The translations under genes were made by a program, and so were the position numbers. 32,209 nucleotides of DNA from an uncultured Ruminococcus sp. GTDB taxonomy: Bacteria; Bacillota; Clostridia; Oscillospirales; CAG-272. The stretch covers positions 1 to 32,209 of the forward strand of contig CACZOH010000130.1 in NCBI GenBank assembly GCA_902782785.1. The letters are read 5' to 3'. This document shows positions 6,976 to 17,190 of this stretch, piece by piece. The notes beneath the pieces were generated by a model. The model had not been told where the DNA came from, did not search any database, and saw only the letters and a list, made by a program, of their open reading frames with translations. Each line of letters begins with the position of its first letter. Position 1 is the first letter of the stretch.

Positions 6976-9702
6976 ATGCTGTCCGTAAAAAATCTGACAA
7001 AAACTTACGGCAGAGGCAGGCTTGCGGTACAGGCGCTCAAGGGCATTTCCATAGATTTTCCGGAGACCGGTATGGTGATGATACTCGGCAAATCGGGCTG
7101 CGGTAAATCAACGCTGATGAATATGCTCGGCGGACTTGACAGACCTACCTCGGGCGACGTATATATAAACGGCGTTCCTTTTTCTTCTCTTTCGTCAAAA
7201 AAGCTTGACGATTACAGAAACACGTACGTCGGTTTTGTATTTCAGAATTTCAACATTATAGAAAACAGGACCGTATACGAGAACATAGAGCTTGCGCTTA
7301 AGCTTCAGAATCACAGATCCGATTTTGAAAGCATAGACGAGGCGCTTACATCCGTAGGTCTTACGGGACTCGGCTACAGAAAGCCGTCAGAGCTTTCGGG
7401 AGGTCAGAGGCAGAGGGTAGCCATAGCGCGCGCTCTCGTTAAACAGCCGGAGGTTATTTTAGCCGACGAGCCGTCCGGTTCGCTCGACTCCGTTACGGGC
7501 GACGATCTTTTCGTCGCGCTCAAAAAAATAAGCAAATCCCGTCTTGTCATCGTCGTTACGCATGACAATGAAATAGCGTACAAATACGGCGACCGCATAA
7601 TTTTCATGTCAGACGGCGTTATAACAGGCGATATCGACAGAATAAAGCACGGAAACGACGCGGATACGAAATTCATACGCAGCAACATAATGTTCGTAAA
7701 AGCCGGTCACACGCTGACAATGGAGGAAGCGGAGGCGGCGGTAGACAGCGGCAAGGACAACTATCTCACGTTTGAAACGGACAAACAGCACGTAGTGCTT
7801 GCGTATCCCGACACGATAGATGAGGTTGAAACCGGTTACAGCCCCGGCGATTTCACGGTACACACGGCTCCCGAACCGAAAACTCCGCCTCCGTTGAGGC
7901 TTCGCCGCGCGTCGATGAGCTTCAAGAACTGTCTGTCGCAGGCAGGCGCGAGCATAAAGAAACGCAAGGGCAGATTTATCGTTACGATAATCGTATCGCT
8001 CATATGCATGACGCTTCTGAATATAGGTCTTTCTCTCTCCATGATTAACGATACGAGCATAATAAGCAATACGGTAAAAGACCAGAAGCTTGATTTTCTG
8101 AAGGTCGGCAGAAGATGGTACTCGGACGGCAGCGCTGAACTATACGATATGTTCGCGCCGTTCGATCCCGGTCTGTCATATAAATGCGAAATGTCTTATA
8201 TCCCGGTAAACAACGTCAAAGCGGAAAAGGACGAAAATATTTTCGACATTCTCGGTATGCTGTTCGAGGGTGAAAACAGCTTCGGCTTCAACGGAGTGAT
8301 AGAATACGAAGACGTTTCAAAATGCGGCTTTCCTCTTCTGTCGGGCGAATTTCCGTCAGCCGATGATGAAATACTCATAACGGATAATTCCGCCGCCGAT
8401 CTCATATCCTGCGGCTTCGTCTCCGTTTCGGACGACGGAAAGTACGAGCTTTTCAAGCCCGAAACCCCGGATGAGATAACCGGAAAAACCATTCTCATGG
8501 AAGCGGGCAAAAACAACTGCAGGCTGAAGATAAGCGGTATCATAAAAACAAACTGCGAACAGCTTGCCAAGCAGTCGTCGGAGATCAGCATTTCCGCCAT
8601 AATGAATCTGCGTTCAAGGCTGATAAACGTAAAAGACGAATACAGGATGATCATAGCGCGGAAGGGTTTGAGTAAAATGCTTGACGAGTTCATAAGCACA
8701 TCGTCAGACGGTTATACGGAAATAAGCTTAAAGCAATCCGATAAGGACGAAGATCAACAGTATTACAATAACGTCATTTACAGCGGCGAGGTCGCGTTCA
8801 CGTCGTTCTCTTCCGGTCTTGAATACTATTTTGCCGAGCCCTCGTTCGAGGAGCGCGGATATGATCTGAAGGACGGTGAAGTTCTCGTTTCCGCGGATGT
8901 TTTCAAAGAGATAATATCCAATATTCAGGGTATGCAGTCCGACGGATTTGATTTTCTTTCTCTTCTGTCGTCCGACGCGGGCAGTCTTACGTATCCGGAG
9001 GTTATGATATATATCTCATGCTATAACAATAACGCTTATATGCAAAAGGAAAGCAAATACAATTATAACACAACGGAGTTCAGAATAGTCGGCGTGATCA
9101 AAGGGACCGGCACGATGGTGTTCAGCAAGGCGGTAGCGGAGGATATCATAGGCTCTGCGTTCCGTACGGATCAGATTTATCTTTCCGCGGGATCTGTCAA
9201 CGTAAACGAGCTTGTCAGGATCGCAAAGCAGAACAATATGGATATAAGCTCCGTCAAATTTTCAAACGTCATAAGCCTAACGGAGACGATACACGAGATA
9301 AGCGCGGTATTCCTCATATTCTCCGGCATCGTGGCGTTCTTCCTGTTCATAATAATCCTGAACTTCCTTTCTCTGCTCGTCAAGGAAAGAAACAAGGAGC
9401 TCGGTATCATGCGCGCTCTCGGCACGAGCGGTCCCGTCACGATAAAGGTGTTTTACATCGAGCTTGCGATACTCGATATTCTGATCGTTTCGATATCCGC
9501 CTTTATCTCAGTCCGTATAGTTTCGGGGATCAACGCAATTATGGGAATGATATATATTTTCAGCATAAGCTGGGTCACGTTCGGTATCCTTCAGTTTGCT
9601 CTGTCGTTTCTTATATTTACCGCGTTCCTTGCGCTTACCGCTTATCCGATACTGCACAGGATCGTGAAAAAACAGCCTATCGACGTAATAAGGGCAATAT
9701 AA
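6976..9702 (+). CDS. ABC transporter, fused ATPase and FtsX-type permease (MacB/LolCDE-like), first of pair
   Basis: This is a 908-residue single-chain half-transporter. Residues 1-225 form a LolD/MacB-type ATPase: Walker A GKSGCGKST (38-46), Q-loop Gln90, signature LSGGQRQ (140-146), Walker B ILADEP (161-166) and switch His196. A cytosolic linker of about 110 residues leads to TM1 (about 333-355), then a large extracytoplasmic domain of about 420 residues, then three C-terminal helices (about 775-803, 825-850, 866-893) in the FtsX arrangement. MacB-superfamily proteins do not import sugars. They use ATP for mechanical work across the membrane, such as peptide or lipoprotein handling or activation of surface hydrolases. 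I chose the ATG at 6976 because it has an AAAGGG site and lies downstream of the predicted transcription start. A related gene follows 13 bp later, so the two may form a heterodimer. Confidence 0.88.
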   Translation: MLSVKNLTKTYGRGRLAVQALKGISIDFPETGMVMILGKSGCGKSTLMNMLGGLDRPTSGDVYINGVPFSSLSSKKLDDYRNTYVGFVFQNFNIIENRTVYENIELALKLQNHRSDFESIDEALTSVGLTGLGYRKPSELSGGQRQRVAIARALVKQPEVILADEPSGSLDSVTGDDLFVALKKISKSRLVIVVTHDNEIAYKYGDRIIFMSDGVITGDIDRIKHGNDADTKFIRSNIMFVKAGHTLTMEEAEAAVDSGKDNYLTFETDKQHVVLAYPDTIDEVETGYSPGDFTVHTAPEPKTPPPLRLRRASMSFKNCLSQAGASIKKRKGRFIVTIIVSLICMTLLNIGLSLSMINDTSIISNTVKDQKLDFLKVGRRWYSDGSAELYDMFAPFDPGLSYKCEMSYIPVNNVKAEKDENIFDILGMLFEGENSFGFNGVIEYEDVSKCGFPLLSGEFPSADDEILITDNSAADLISCGFVSVSDDGKYELFKPETPDEITGKTILMEAGKNNCRLKISGIIKTNCEQLAKQSSEISISAIMNLRSRLINVKDEYRMIIARKGLSKMLDEFISTSSDGYTEISLKQSDKDEDQQYYNNVIYSGEVAFTSFSSGLEYYFAEPSFEERGYDLKDGEVLVSADVFKEIISNIQGMQSDGFDFLSLLSSDAGSLTYPEVMIYISCYNNNAYMQKESKYNYNTTEFRIVGVIKGTGTMVFSKAVAEDIIGSAFRTDQIYLSAGSVNVNELVRIAKQNNMDISSVKFSNVISLTETIHEISAVFLIFSGIVAFFLFIIILNFLSLLVKERNKELGIMRALGTSGPVTIKVFYIELAILDILIVSISAFISVRIVSGINAIMGMIYIFSISWVTFGILQFALSFLIFTAFLALTAYPILHRIVKKQPIDVIRAI

Positions 9703-9715
9703 AGGCGGTGATATT

Positions 9716-12355
9716 ATGTTGGAACTGAAAAACATATCAAAAACGTACAGAAGCAAAAACGGCGTTACGCACAGGGCCCTGAATGACGTTTCCCTCTCGT
9801 TCGGTGAAACCGGACTCGTATTCATCGTCGGCAGATCCGGAGGAGGCAAATCGACTTTGCTCAATATTATCGCCGCGCTTGATAAAGCGGACAGAGGCGA
9901 TATGCTCCTGTACGGCAACAGCTTCAAGGACTTCAGCAGCTCAAAGCTCGATTCGTACAGAAACACGTATATAGGCGTCGTTTTCCAGGATTACAACCTC
10001 CTGCCCACGCTTACCGTTTATCAGAATATCGCGCTTGCGCTCGGTCTGCAGAGCGCGGAAAGCGACGAGCGCGTGAACGCCGTCATAGACAGGCTCGGGC
10101 TGAATGAGATAAAGGACAGACGTCCGAACGAGATATCCGGCGGTCAGTCTCAGCGCGTTGCGATAGCGCGTGCGCTCGTTAAGGACCCGAAGATGATCCT
10201 GGCGGACGAGCCCACGGGAAATCTCGACTCAAAAACGGGACACGAGATGTTTGATATTTTCAAAAAGATATCAAAAGAAAAGCTCGTTATCATAGTCACG
10301 CACGACCGCGAAATAGCGGACGAGGCGGGCGACCGCGTTATAGAGATAAAGGACGGACGCATACATAAGGACCTTATAAGAACGACCGAATTGTACGAGC
10401 CCGCGATAGACACGGTGGGCGACAGTCTGGTGCGGGTGCCTAAGGGCAAGCATCTTGACGGGCTTGCGCTCGAGGAGATAAACGCGATCTTATCTAAAAC
10501 GGAAAGAGACACGTATATTATAAACGAGGACGACACGGCAAAGGTAAAGTCTATGAATATACACGTCAAAAACGCCGTTGAGCTTAACCAGTCCGATAAC
10601 GCCACGTATTATTTCCCGTACCGGCCGGAGCCGGAGCAGGTCAGACCCGTCTCCTTTATCAAGTCAAAAATGCCGCTTTCCGTCGGCTTCAGGCTTTCTT
10701 TGTCCATGCTGAAATACAAAAAGTTCAGGCTTGTCATCACCATCATAATGCTGATCCTCGCTCTGTTTCTTTCCGCCGCCGTCGGCGTGTTCAAGTTCTA
10801 CAATTTTGACAGAGCCGCGGCAAAAACCGTTGTAAAGGAAAAATACGGTTACATCCTCACCGCAAAAGCCGGAGACTATACCGGCGAGACTGAATTTGAC
10901 GAAGAAGACATAAAACGGCTTCAGAACATGAGCGGCGAGGTGCATAAGGTATATCCGTGCGGCGCAAACATCGATTTTATGAGGACGTCGGATACTTACA
11001 GAGCCGGTCAGGGATATAACGACCTGTTCACGCGGTTTTACGGCATTGTTGAAACAGAGGGCAGGGATGATTTCGGTTTTGAATACACGGCGGGCGCGGA
11101 TCCGGAGGAATACGGTGACGCCGTTATATCAAAGCTTGCCGCGTACTGTATGCTCAAGCTGAACGTTTACAAAAACGCCGAAAGCTATGAAGATCTTATC
11201 GGACGCGTATTTTATTCGTCCGACGCAAAGTTTAAGATCTGCGGCATATACGAGACGGATACCGGTGAATACGACAAGGCGAAAGCGATATCCGATAAAG
11301 AAGGTCTGTCGTTTGACGATATGAGAAGATTGAAAAAGACAAAATATTACAGTCAGATAACGGAATTTGACGGGTTTATTTTCGTAAAGCCGGGTTATAC
11401 GGAGCACCGCCTGCAGAATATGAAAAAAGTGAGTGCAAACGTTCTTAGTCTGAACGGCGGAAAGACGATAGAGGCGTCATACGTTTCGCCGAAGGACGAG
11501 GCGGGCGAGCTTATCTATAACAGCGGGGACGGCGGCGGAGTTTACATAAGCCGCGCTCTGTACTCGCTGATGTTCGGAGATTTTACTTTTAACGAATCCG
11601 TGATCGCCGCAAATCTTTCAAAATACAACGAAAACAAAGTCGACTGTCTTATAAGGCAGTCAGCGGACTTTACAAACAGAGAGAGCAGAACGAGCCTTGT
11701 TATAAACGGGCTTCGTATCGCGGGGGTTGCCGAGGGAGAAGAAGCAACGCTCTATCTGAACGAAGAAGATTTCCACACATTCGCATCCGACAGCATCCCG
11801 GTAAATATGACGCTTATCCGTTCGGCTGAAACGGTCGCGGGAAACGAGCGGTTGATAAGGAGCTTAAAGGCGATGAACGCGTATCCCAAAATGGCGTTTT
11901 ACAGCGATTACGTTGAATACAAAAACAATCTCGGACTTTTATCCGATATATTCACACGTGCGCTGATAATGATATCTATAGCCGCGGCGCTTCTGCTCTT
12001 CTCCTTCGTATCGTCTTCCATACGTATGGAGAGCAGACAGATCGGCATACTGCGCGGAATGGGCGCGAGAGGCATAGATACGTTCAAGGCGTTCGGCATA
12101 GAAGGCGCGGTCATAACTGCGTTTTCGCTGATTTTGACCTCCGTTCTGATAGCAGTACTGTTCCCCGTTATAAATCTGGGGCTGTCAAAGCAATACGCGT
12201 ATCATTTCTATTCCATGGTAATAAACCCGTACGCTGTGATCTTCATTATATTAACGGCTGTTCTGATTACCGCCGCGGCGGTGACGATACCGCTTATAAG
12301 ACTGTCAAAAATGACCCCCGTCAAAGCAATGACGAAAAACGAAACGCAAAGATAA
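9716..12355 (+). CDS. ABC transporter, fused ATPase and FtsX-type permease (MacB/LolCDE-like), second of pair
   Basis: This 879-residue protein has the same architecture as the preceding one but is clearly diverged. The ATPase has Walker A GRSGGGKST (39-47), Q-loop Gln91, signature ISGGQSQ (140-146), Walker B ILADEPTGNLDS (161-172) and His196. A linker of about 110 residues includes VRVPKGKHLDGLALEEI, which resembles MFVKAGHTLTMEEAEA at the matching place in the first protein. TM1 is at about 337-362, followed by an extracytoplasmic domain of about 380 residues and helices at about 745-770, 794-823 and 838-863. All nucleotide-binding motifs look intact in both partners, so neither is an obvious dead half. 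A GGCGGTGAT site precedes the ATG. It stands 9 bp before the lipoprotein rhamnosidase gene, which implies a shared transcript. The cargo or partner is not shown by the sequence. Confidence 0.88.
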   Translation: MLELKNISKTYRSKNGVTHRALNDVSLSFGETGLVFIVGRSGGGKSTLLNIIAALDKADRGDMLLYGNSFKDFSSSKLDSYRNTYIGVVFQDYNLLPTLTVYQNIALALGLQSAESDERVNAVIDRLGLNEIKDRRPNEISGGQSQRVAIARALVKDPKMILADEPTGNLDSKTGHEMFDIFKKISKEKLVIIVTHDREIADEAGDRVIEIKDGRIHKDLIRTTELYEPAIDTVGDSLVRVPKGKHLDGLALEEINAILSKTERDTYIINEDDTAKVKSMNIHVKNAVELNQSDNATYYFPYRPEPEQVRPVSFIKSKMPLSVGFRLSLSMLKYKKFRLVITIIMLILALFLSAAVGVFKFYNFDRAAAKTVVKEKYGYILTAKAGDYTGETEFDEEDIKRLQNMSGEVHKVYPCGANIDFMRTSDTYRAGQGYNDLFTRFYGIVETEGRDDFGFEYTAGADPEEYGDAVISKLAAYCMLKLNVYKNAESYEDLIGRVFYSSDAKFKICGIYETDTGEYDKAKAISDKEGLSFDDMRRLKKTKYYSQITEFDGFIFVKPGYTEHRLQNMKKVSANVLSLNGGKTIEASYVSPKDEAGELIYNSGDGGGVYISRALYSLMFGDFTFNESVIAANLSKYNENKVDCLIRQSADFTNRESRTSLVINGLRIAGVAEGEEATLYLNEEDFHTFASDSIPVNMTLIRSAETVAGNERLIRSLKAMNAYPKMAFYSDYVEYKNNLGLLSDIFTRALIMISIAAALLLFSFVSSSIRMESRQIGILRGMGARGIDTFKAFGIEGAVITAFSLILTSVLIAVLFPVINLGLSKQYAYHFYSMVINPYAVIFIILTAVLITAAAVTIPLIRLSKMTPVKAMTKNETQR

Positions 12356-12364
12356 GGTGAAATT

Positions 12365-15300
12365 ATGAAAAAAACTGCTGCAATACTTCTCGCTGTTTTA
12401 ATGCTTCTTCCCTGCGTCGCAGGCTGTACGGGAACTGAAACCGTCACGACGGCGCAAACCGAAACAAATGCGGAAACAGCGTCGTCTTCCGATACGGAAA
12501 CGGACGGTGTGACGACCGAGGCTCCGCCTGCGGTTACCCCGGATTGCGGGATATACGTGACGGATCTGCGCGTGAATTACGAAAAAGAGCCCTCCTGCAT
12601 AGGTGAAAAGCCCTCTTTTTCCTGGGTATTGGAAACGGATAAAAGAGGCGTAAAGCAGGAAAGCTACCGTATAGAATTAGCGGAGAGCAAGGAAGATATC
12701 AGCGCGGGCAAAGCCGTGTGGGATTCGGGCGAGGTAAGCTCCGACAATACCGTAAACGTCGTATGCGACGCAAAGCTGAAAGAAGCGACGCGCTATTATT
12801 TCAGCGTTACGGTAAAGACGAACGACAAAAACACCGTCAAATCCGATATTTCGCATTTTGATACGGCATTGACGGAAAGCGGCTTTGACGGCGCCGAATG
12901 GATAATGCAGGATATGTCCGGCATGGGCGCAGCCGTCATAGACGACGCAAAATGGATATGGCTTTTAAAAAACGACAGTCAGGGAAACGTTGATATAAAG
13001 ACCGAATATTTCAGGTATCATTTTAAAACGGACGGCGACGTTGAAACCGCGTTTCTCTCGTTTACCGGCGACGATTACGGCGACCTTTACATAAACGGCA
13101 GGAAAGCGGCGGGGACAAACTCGTCGCGCGGCTGGGAAAACGCCGTAAGCATCAACGCCGCGGAATTTCTCAAAAAGGGTGACAACGTGTTAGCGCTGAG
13201 CTGCGTAAACTCTCAGTTCGGATACGGCGCGATCATCCTCAGTATGGATATAGTATATAAGGACGGAAAAACAAAATCCGTCGTAACGAACGAAAGCTGG
13301 CTTGCGACAGATGCGAAAACCGGCGACTGGTTCAAGGAGCAGGCAGACGAGAGTAAATACGTCAAAGTCAATTTCACCGCCGACTACGGCTCCGATCCGT
13401 GGTACTCAAACGTAAAATATCCCGACATAAGCATTACCGCGCCGACGCTCAGATATGAATTCAACGTATCGAAGAAAGTCAAAAACGCGTTTATGTTCGC
13501 CTCGGCAGCCGGTCTTTACGACGCGTATATAAACGGCGTGAGAGCGAGCGGCGACGTCCTCGATCCCGGCAGAAGCGAATACACGCAAAGGATAATGTAC
13601 CAGTGCCACGACGTTACTGATAAGATAAAAGACGGCAAAAACGTCATAGGAGCGGTGCTTGGCAGGGGTTGGTGGATAGGCGCGTACTCGCCGTACGGCG
13701 CACAGATACCGGCTTATATATGCAAGCTCGTGATAGAATACGAAAACGGCGAAAGACAGATCGTGGGTTCCGGCGGAGACTGGCTCTGCAATACGAACGG
13801 TCCCATAACGTATAACGACGTTTTCAACGGTGAAACGTACGACGCGCGGCAGGAGCTTACGGGCTGGTCCTCGCCGGACTACGATGCGTCCGGATGGATC
13901 AGTACTGCGGTTACAAGCGCAAAAGCCCTCGGTCTCGGTACGCTCGTCCCTCAGCTTTCGGGAGCGGTAAAAGTCATGGATACCGTGACGGCGAAAGAGG
14001 TCACCTCTCCCTCCGATAAAGTCTATATATATGATTTCGGTCAGAACCTCGCGGGCTTCGTAACGATAAAAGTAAAAGGCAAGGAAGGAACGACGGTCAG
14101 ACTGCGTCACGCGGAGATGTTAAACGACGGAAACAGCGGAAGCGACGGCGCAAAGGGCACGATATATACGTCAAACCTGCGCTCCGCGCAGGCGACCGAT
14201 CGCTACACGTTAAGAGGCGACGAAAACGGCGAGACGTACACGCCGACCTTCACGTTCCACGGCTTCAGATACGTTGAGATAACGGGACTCGACAAGCCGC
14301 TTGAGCTCTCCGACGTCACTGCAAACGTGCTTTATTCCGATATGGAGGACACGGGCAGGATAACGACGGACGACGCTCTATTGAACAAGCTGGTACAGAA
14401 CACGTACTGGGGACAGCGCGGAAACTTCCTCTCCACCCCGACGGACTGCCCTCAGCGCGACGAGCGTATGGGCTGGTCCGGCGACGCGCAGATATTCAGC
14501 GGCACGGCGGCTTACAATATGAACGTAAAGGCGTTCTTTGACAAATACATAACAGACCTGAACGACTGTCAGCGCGGAGACGGCGCGTATCCCGACGTTG
14601 CTCCGCAGACAAACCGCGCGCAGTACGGCGGCTCCGGCAACAACGCATGGGGCGACGCGGGGATCATCATCCCGTGGGTGATGTATACGAGATACGGCGA
14701 TGCGTCTTATATTGAAAAATACTATGCCAATATGAAAAAGTATACGCAGTATCTGTTAAACACAAGCAATAACTACATACGCACGCGCAGCGCTTACGGA
14801 GACTGGCTCTCGATCGGAGAAAACACAAACGTTTCCGTGACGGATACGGCGTACTGTATATACGTTTTCGATCTTATGGCAAAAATGGCGTCGCTTCTGG
14901 GAAAGACAAAAGACGCGGAAAGATTTGAAGCCGACGCGCAGAAATACAGAGACGCCTGGGTAAAGAATTTTGTCAGATCAGTCGGCAGATTGAGATTTGA
15001 CACGCAGACGGCTTATCTCGTTGCGCTCGCTTTTGAGATAGTGCCGGAAAATGACAGACAGGCTTACGCCGACAGGCTGAATGAAAAGATAGTACAGAAC
15101 GGAAACAAGCTCACGACCGGCTTTATCGGCTGTCCGCTTCTCTTGCCCGTCCTCTGCGAATACGGACATGCAGATACGGCGTTCGCGCTTTTGCAGCAGC
15201 AGGAATATCCGTCGTGGAAATATCCGATACTTCAGGGCGCAACGACGATATGGGAACGCTGGAACAGCTACACGATACAGAACGGCTTCGGCGACGCGGG

Positions 15301-15700
15301 AATGAACTCGTTCAACCATTACTCCTACGGCTCCGTTACCGAATGGATATATTCAACGCTTATCGGCATAGGCTGCGATGAAAACGCGCCCGGCTTCTCA
15401 CACGTTATACTGAGACCCACGTCCGGCGGCGGCATAAACAAAGCGGACGGCGAATACGATTCGATCCGCGGGCTTATTAAAAGCGGTTGGGAAGCGTCCG
15501 ACGGCAGGATAACAAAATATAAATGCACGATACCCGGAAACGTAACGGCGACGCTGTACCTGCACGCAGACAGCTCGGACGATATAACCGAAGGCGGCAA
15601 ACCGTTGTCCGCGGCGGAGGGCATAACGCTCGCCTCGTTTGAAAACGGAATCGCCGTTATAGAGCTGACAAGCGGCGTTTATGAATTTGAGATAAAATAA
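12365..15700 (+). CDS. Alpha-L-rhamnosidase, GH78, surface lipoprotein
   Basis: This 1111-residue GH78 enzyme has a lipoprotein signal (LPCVAGC, lipidated Cys21), then a Thr/Glu/Ser-rich stalk to about residue 57 that would hold the enzyme away from the membrane. The rest follows the family: an FnIII-like N-domain with RVNYEKEPSCIGEKPSFSW, two beta domains including AGLYDAYINGVRASG, the barrel, and a C-terminal beta domain. The motif PTDCPQRDERMGWSGDAQ carries presumed acid Glu700, and TTIWERWNS carries presumed base Glu964. The spacing of 264 residues nearly equals the 267 in the cytosolic paralogue. It is longer than the paralogue mainly because of the signal, stalk and an extra N-terminal beta domain. 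An AAGGTGA site lies just before the ATG. It is last in the operon with the two ABC-FtsX fusions and is followed by a strong terminator. It should trim rhamnose outside the cell. Confidence 0.93.
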   Translation: MKKTAAILLAVLMLLPCVAGCTGTETVTTAQTETNAETASSSDTETDGVTTEAPPAVTPDCGIYVTDLRVNYEKEPSCIGEKPSFSWVLETDKRGVKQESYRIELAESKEDISAGKAVWDSGEVSSDNTVNVVCDAKLKEATRYYFSVTVKTNDKNTVKSDISHFDTALTESGFDGAEWIMQDMSGMGAAVIDDAKWIWLLKNDSQGNVDIKTEYFRYHFKTDGDVETAFLSFTGDDYGDLYINGRKAAGTNSSRGWENAVSINAAEFLKKGDNVLALSCVNSQFGYGAIILSMDIVYKDGKTKSVVTNESWLATDAKTGDWFKEQADESKYVKVNFTADYGSDPWYSNVKYPDISITAPTLRYEFNVSKKVKNAFMFASAAGLYDAYINGVRASGDVLDPGRSEYTQRIMYQCHDVTDKIKDGKNVIGAVLGRGWWIGAYSPYGAQIPAYICKLVIEYENGERQIVGSGGDWLCNTNGPITYNDVFNGETYDARQELTGWSSPDYDASGWISTAVTSAKALGLGTLVPQLSGAVKVMDTVTAKEVTSPSDKVYIYDFGQNLAGFVTIKVKGKEGTTVRLRHAEMLNDGNSGSDGAKGTIYTSNLRSAQATDRYTLRGDENGETYTPTFTFHGFRYVEITGLDKPLELSDVTANVLYSDMEDTGRITTDDALLNKLVQNTYWGQRGNFLSTPTDCPQRDERMGWSGDAQIFSGTAAYNMNVKAFFDKYITDLNDCQRGDGAYPDVAPQTNRAQYGGSGNNAWGDAGIIIPWVMYTRYGDASYIEKYYANMKKYTQYLLNTSNNYIRTRSAYGDWLSIGENTNVSVTDTAYCIYVFDLMAKMASLLGKTKDAERFEADAQKYRDAWVKNFVRSVGRLRFDTQTAYLVALAFEIVPENDRQAYADRLNEKIVQNGNKLTTGFIGCPLLLPVLCEYGHADTAFALLQQQEYPSWKYPILQGATTIWERWNSYTIQNGFGDAGMNSFNHYSYGSVTEWIYSTLIGIGCDENAPGFSHVILRPTSGGGINKADGEYDSIRGLIKSGWEASDGRITKYKCTIPGNVTATLYLHADSSDDITEGGKPLSAAEGITLASFENGIAVIELTSGVYEFEIK

Positions 15701-15706
15701 AAACTA

Positions 15707-15743
15707 TCCGGATGAAGCTTTGAAGCTTCATCCGGACTTTTTT
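15707..15743. terminator. Bidirectional intrinsic terminator between convergent genes
   Basis: TCCGGATGAAGCTT (15707-15720) and its reverse complement (15723-15736) form a perfect 14-bp arm pair, followed by CTTTTTT on the plus strand. On the minus strand the stem is followed by a T-rich tract, ATAGTTTTTATTTTA, so it can also end the leftward anti-sigma transcript. Confidence 0.88.
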
Positions 15744-17190
15744 AATATTGCCACACGATCGCGTACTTGCCGCCCGCGGTAAAGAAATATGATTTCAATT
15801 CATTATCAAACAATATCGTATGCGCTCTGCCCTCGTCGCTTTGCAATGACATTCTCGCTTTTCTCGTATAAACCGGTGTAAACGTGTCCCACCTTAATGA
15901 CGTCGCGTCCGCGCTTTCATCGAAATAAACTCTGCCTCCGAATGCATTATTGACTGTGTAAAGTGAGACGGGCTCATTTTTATCAAGCGAATATGCGAGC
16001 ATAAACGACACAGCATCCGTTTCTTCGATCACTACAGCTCGCTCAAGCAAAGCCTTGTAATAATCCTGCCCGGATTTTTCCAAAAACAGCGGTCTGCTGT
16101 TATTATAATATAATGCTCTTTCCGTCAGCGTACCCGAAAGATACAGCACGCTGTCGTATATATCGGCGCTTGTTACGTTATACTTTCTGTTTTTGTCTTC
16201 AAACGATAATATTGTTTTACATTTGCCGTCAAAGCCTATTATCGTTATGACGGCTATGTTTTCGCCTTTATATGAGCAGAATACAAACCCGTCGTCAGTC
16301 GCCCCGACTAAGCTCAAAATCGTATTTTCGCCCATAACGCCGAGCGTTTCTGACACGGTTTTTATATACTCTCCGGTTTTTGCCGAATACACGTACGCCG
16401 AAAATACAACGGGCGAATAATGATACTGCGGCTCCGCCTCGTCTTCACAGACTATCTCCTGTATAAAAGGACAAAAGAACCATATCTCGTCTCCTTTTTC
16501 ATAGATGTCCCTGCTTAAAACTCCGTCTGTTTTTGTTTTCCACTTCAGATTGCCTTTTTCGTCAATAAACCCTATTTCGCAATCGTTTTTCTCGTAAATA
16601 ACGCCGCCCGTAACCTTTTGTGAATAGAATAAATTCGCACCCTCGTCAAATCGGTAAGTCCATTCGGCTTTTCCGTCTTTATACCTGGTTATACCGTCCG
16701 TCTTATTCATAACGTATTCGTTTTCAAATTCTTTGACGGATGTAAGACCGTACATTATATACGTAAGATCGTCCATTATACACGATATACCTGCGTTTGT
16801 GTCAAATGCTGTTGTAGGAAGTATGAGATTATACTCGTCAATATCATATGTTTTTTCGCTTTTCGTGTTTGTAAACGATCTTTTATGCGTTTTTACGGTA
16901 AGCGACGCTTTTGTTTTTATCACGTCCGTGCCTTCTGTCAGCATAACTCTGCCGGGAGTATTATCTCCGGACGACGCGTTGTCCGGACCGGCTTTGCCCG
17001 CGTTTGCAATGTAAATATTCACGCCTATGAACGCGGCAAGCGCAAGGCACGCGGCGACCGTGCCTGTTTTTCCGAGTATGCCCGTCAATTTTCTGCTTTT
17101 GAAATAACCGGATGCGTTTTCCTTCTCCGATTCTTCTATAAACCTGCCGTCCGCGTTTTTGACGGCGGACAAAATATCGCTCGGTTTCAT
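15742..17190 (-). CDS. Membrane-bound anti-sigma-factor-like protein with propeller-like ectodomain
   Basis: This 482-residue protein overlaps the end of the ECF sigma gene by 4 bp (ATGA), the usual arrangement for a sigma/anti-sigma pair. The short N-terminal segment (1-41) is charged and cytosolic and would be the sigma-binding part. One membrane helix follows (about 42-64). The remaining 415 residues are outside the cell and consist of repeated beta segments such as GITRYKDGKAEWTYRF and CEIGFIDEKGNLKWKTKTDG, which look like PQQ/WD-type propeller blades. Holding the sigma factor at the membrane and releasing it on an outside signal is inferred from position and topology. I do not see a zinc-binding HxxxCxxC anti-sigma motif, so it is not a classical ZAS-type anti-sigma. 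The ligand is unknown. Confidence 0.7.
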   Translation of the reverse strand: MKPSDILSAVKNADGRFIEESEKENASGYFKSRKLTGILGKTGTVAACLALAAFIGVNIYIANAGKAGPDNASSGDNTPGRVMLTEGTDVIKTKASLTVKTHKRSFTNTKSEKTYDIDEYNLILPTTAFDTNAGISCIMDDLTYIMYGLTSVKEFENEYVMNKTDGITRYKDGKAEWTYRFDEGANLFYSQKVTGGVIYEKNDCEIGFIDEKGNLKWKTKTDGVLSRDIYEKGDEIWFFCPFIQEIVCEDEAEPQYHYSPVVFSAYVYSAKTGEYIKTVSETLGVMGENTILSLVGATDDGFVFCSYKGENIAVITIIGFDGKCKTILSFEDKNRKYNVTSADIYDSVLYLSGTLTERALYYNNSRPLFLEKSGQDYYKALLERAVVIEETDAVSFMLAYSLDKNEPVSLYTVNNAFGGRVYFDESADATSLRWDTFTPVYTRKARMSLQSDEGRAHTILFDNELKSYFFTAGGKYAIVWQY

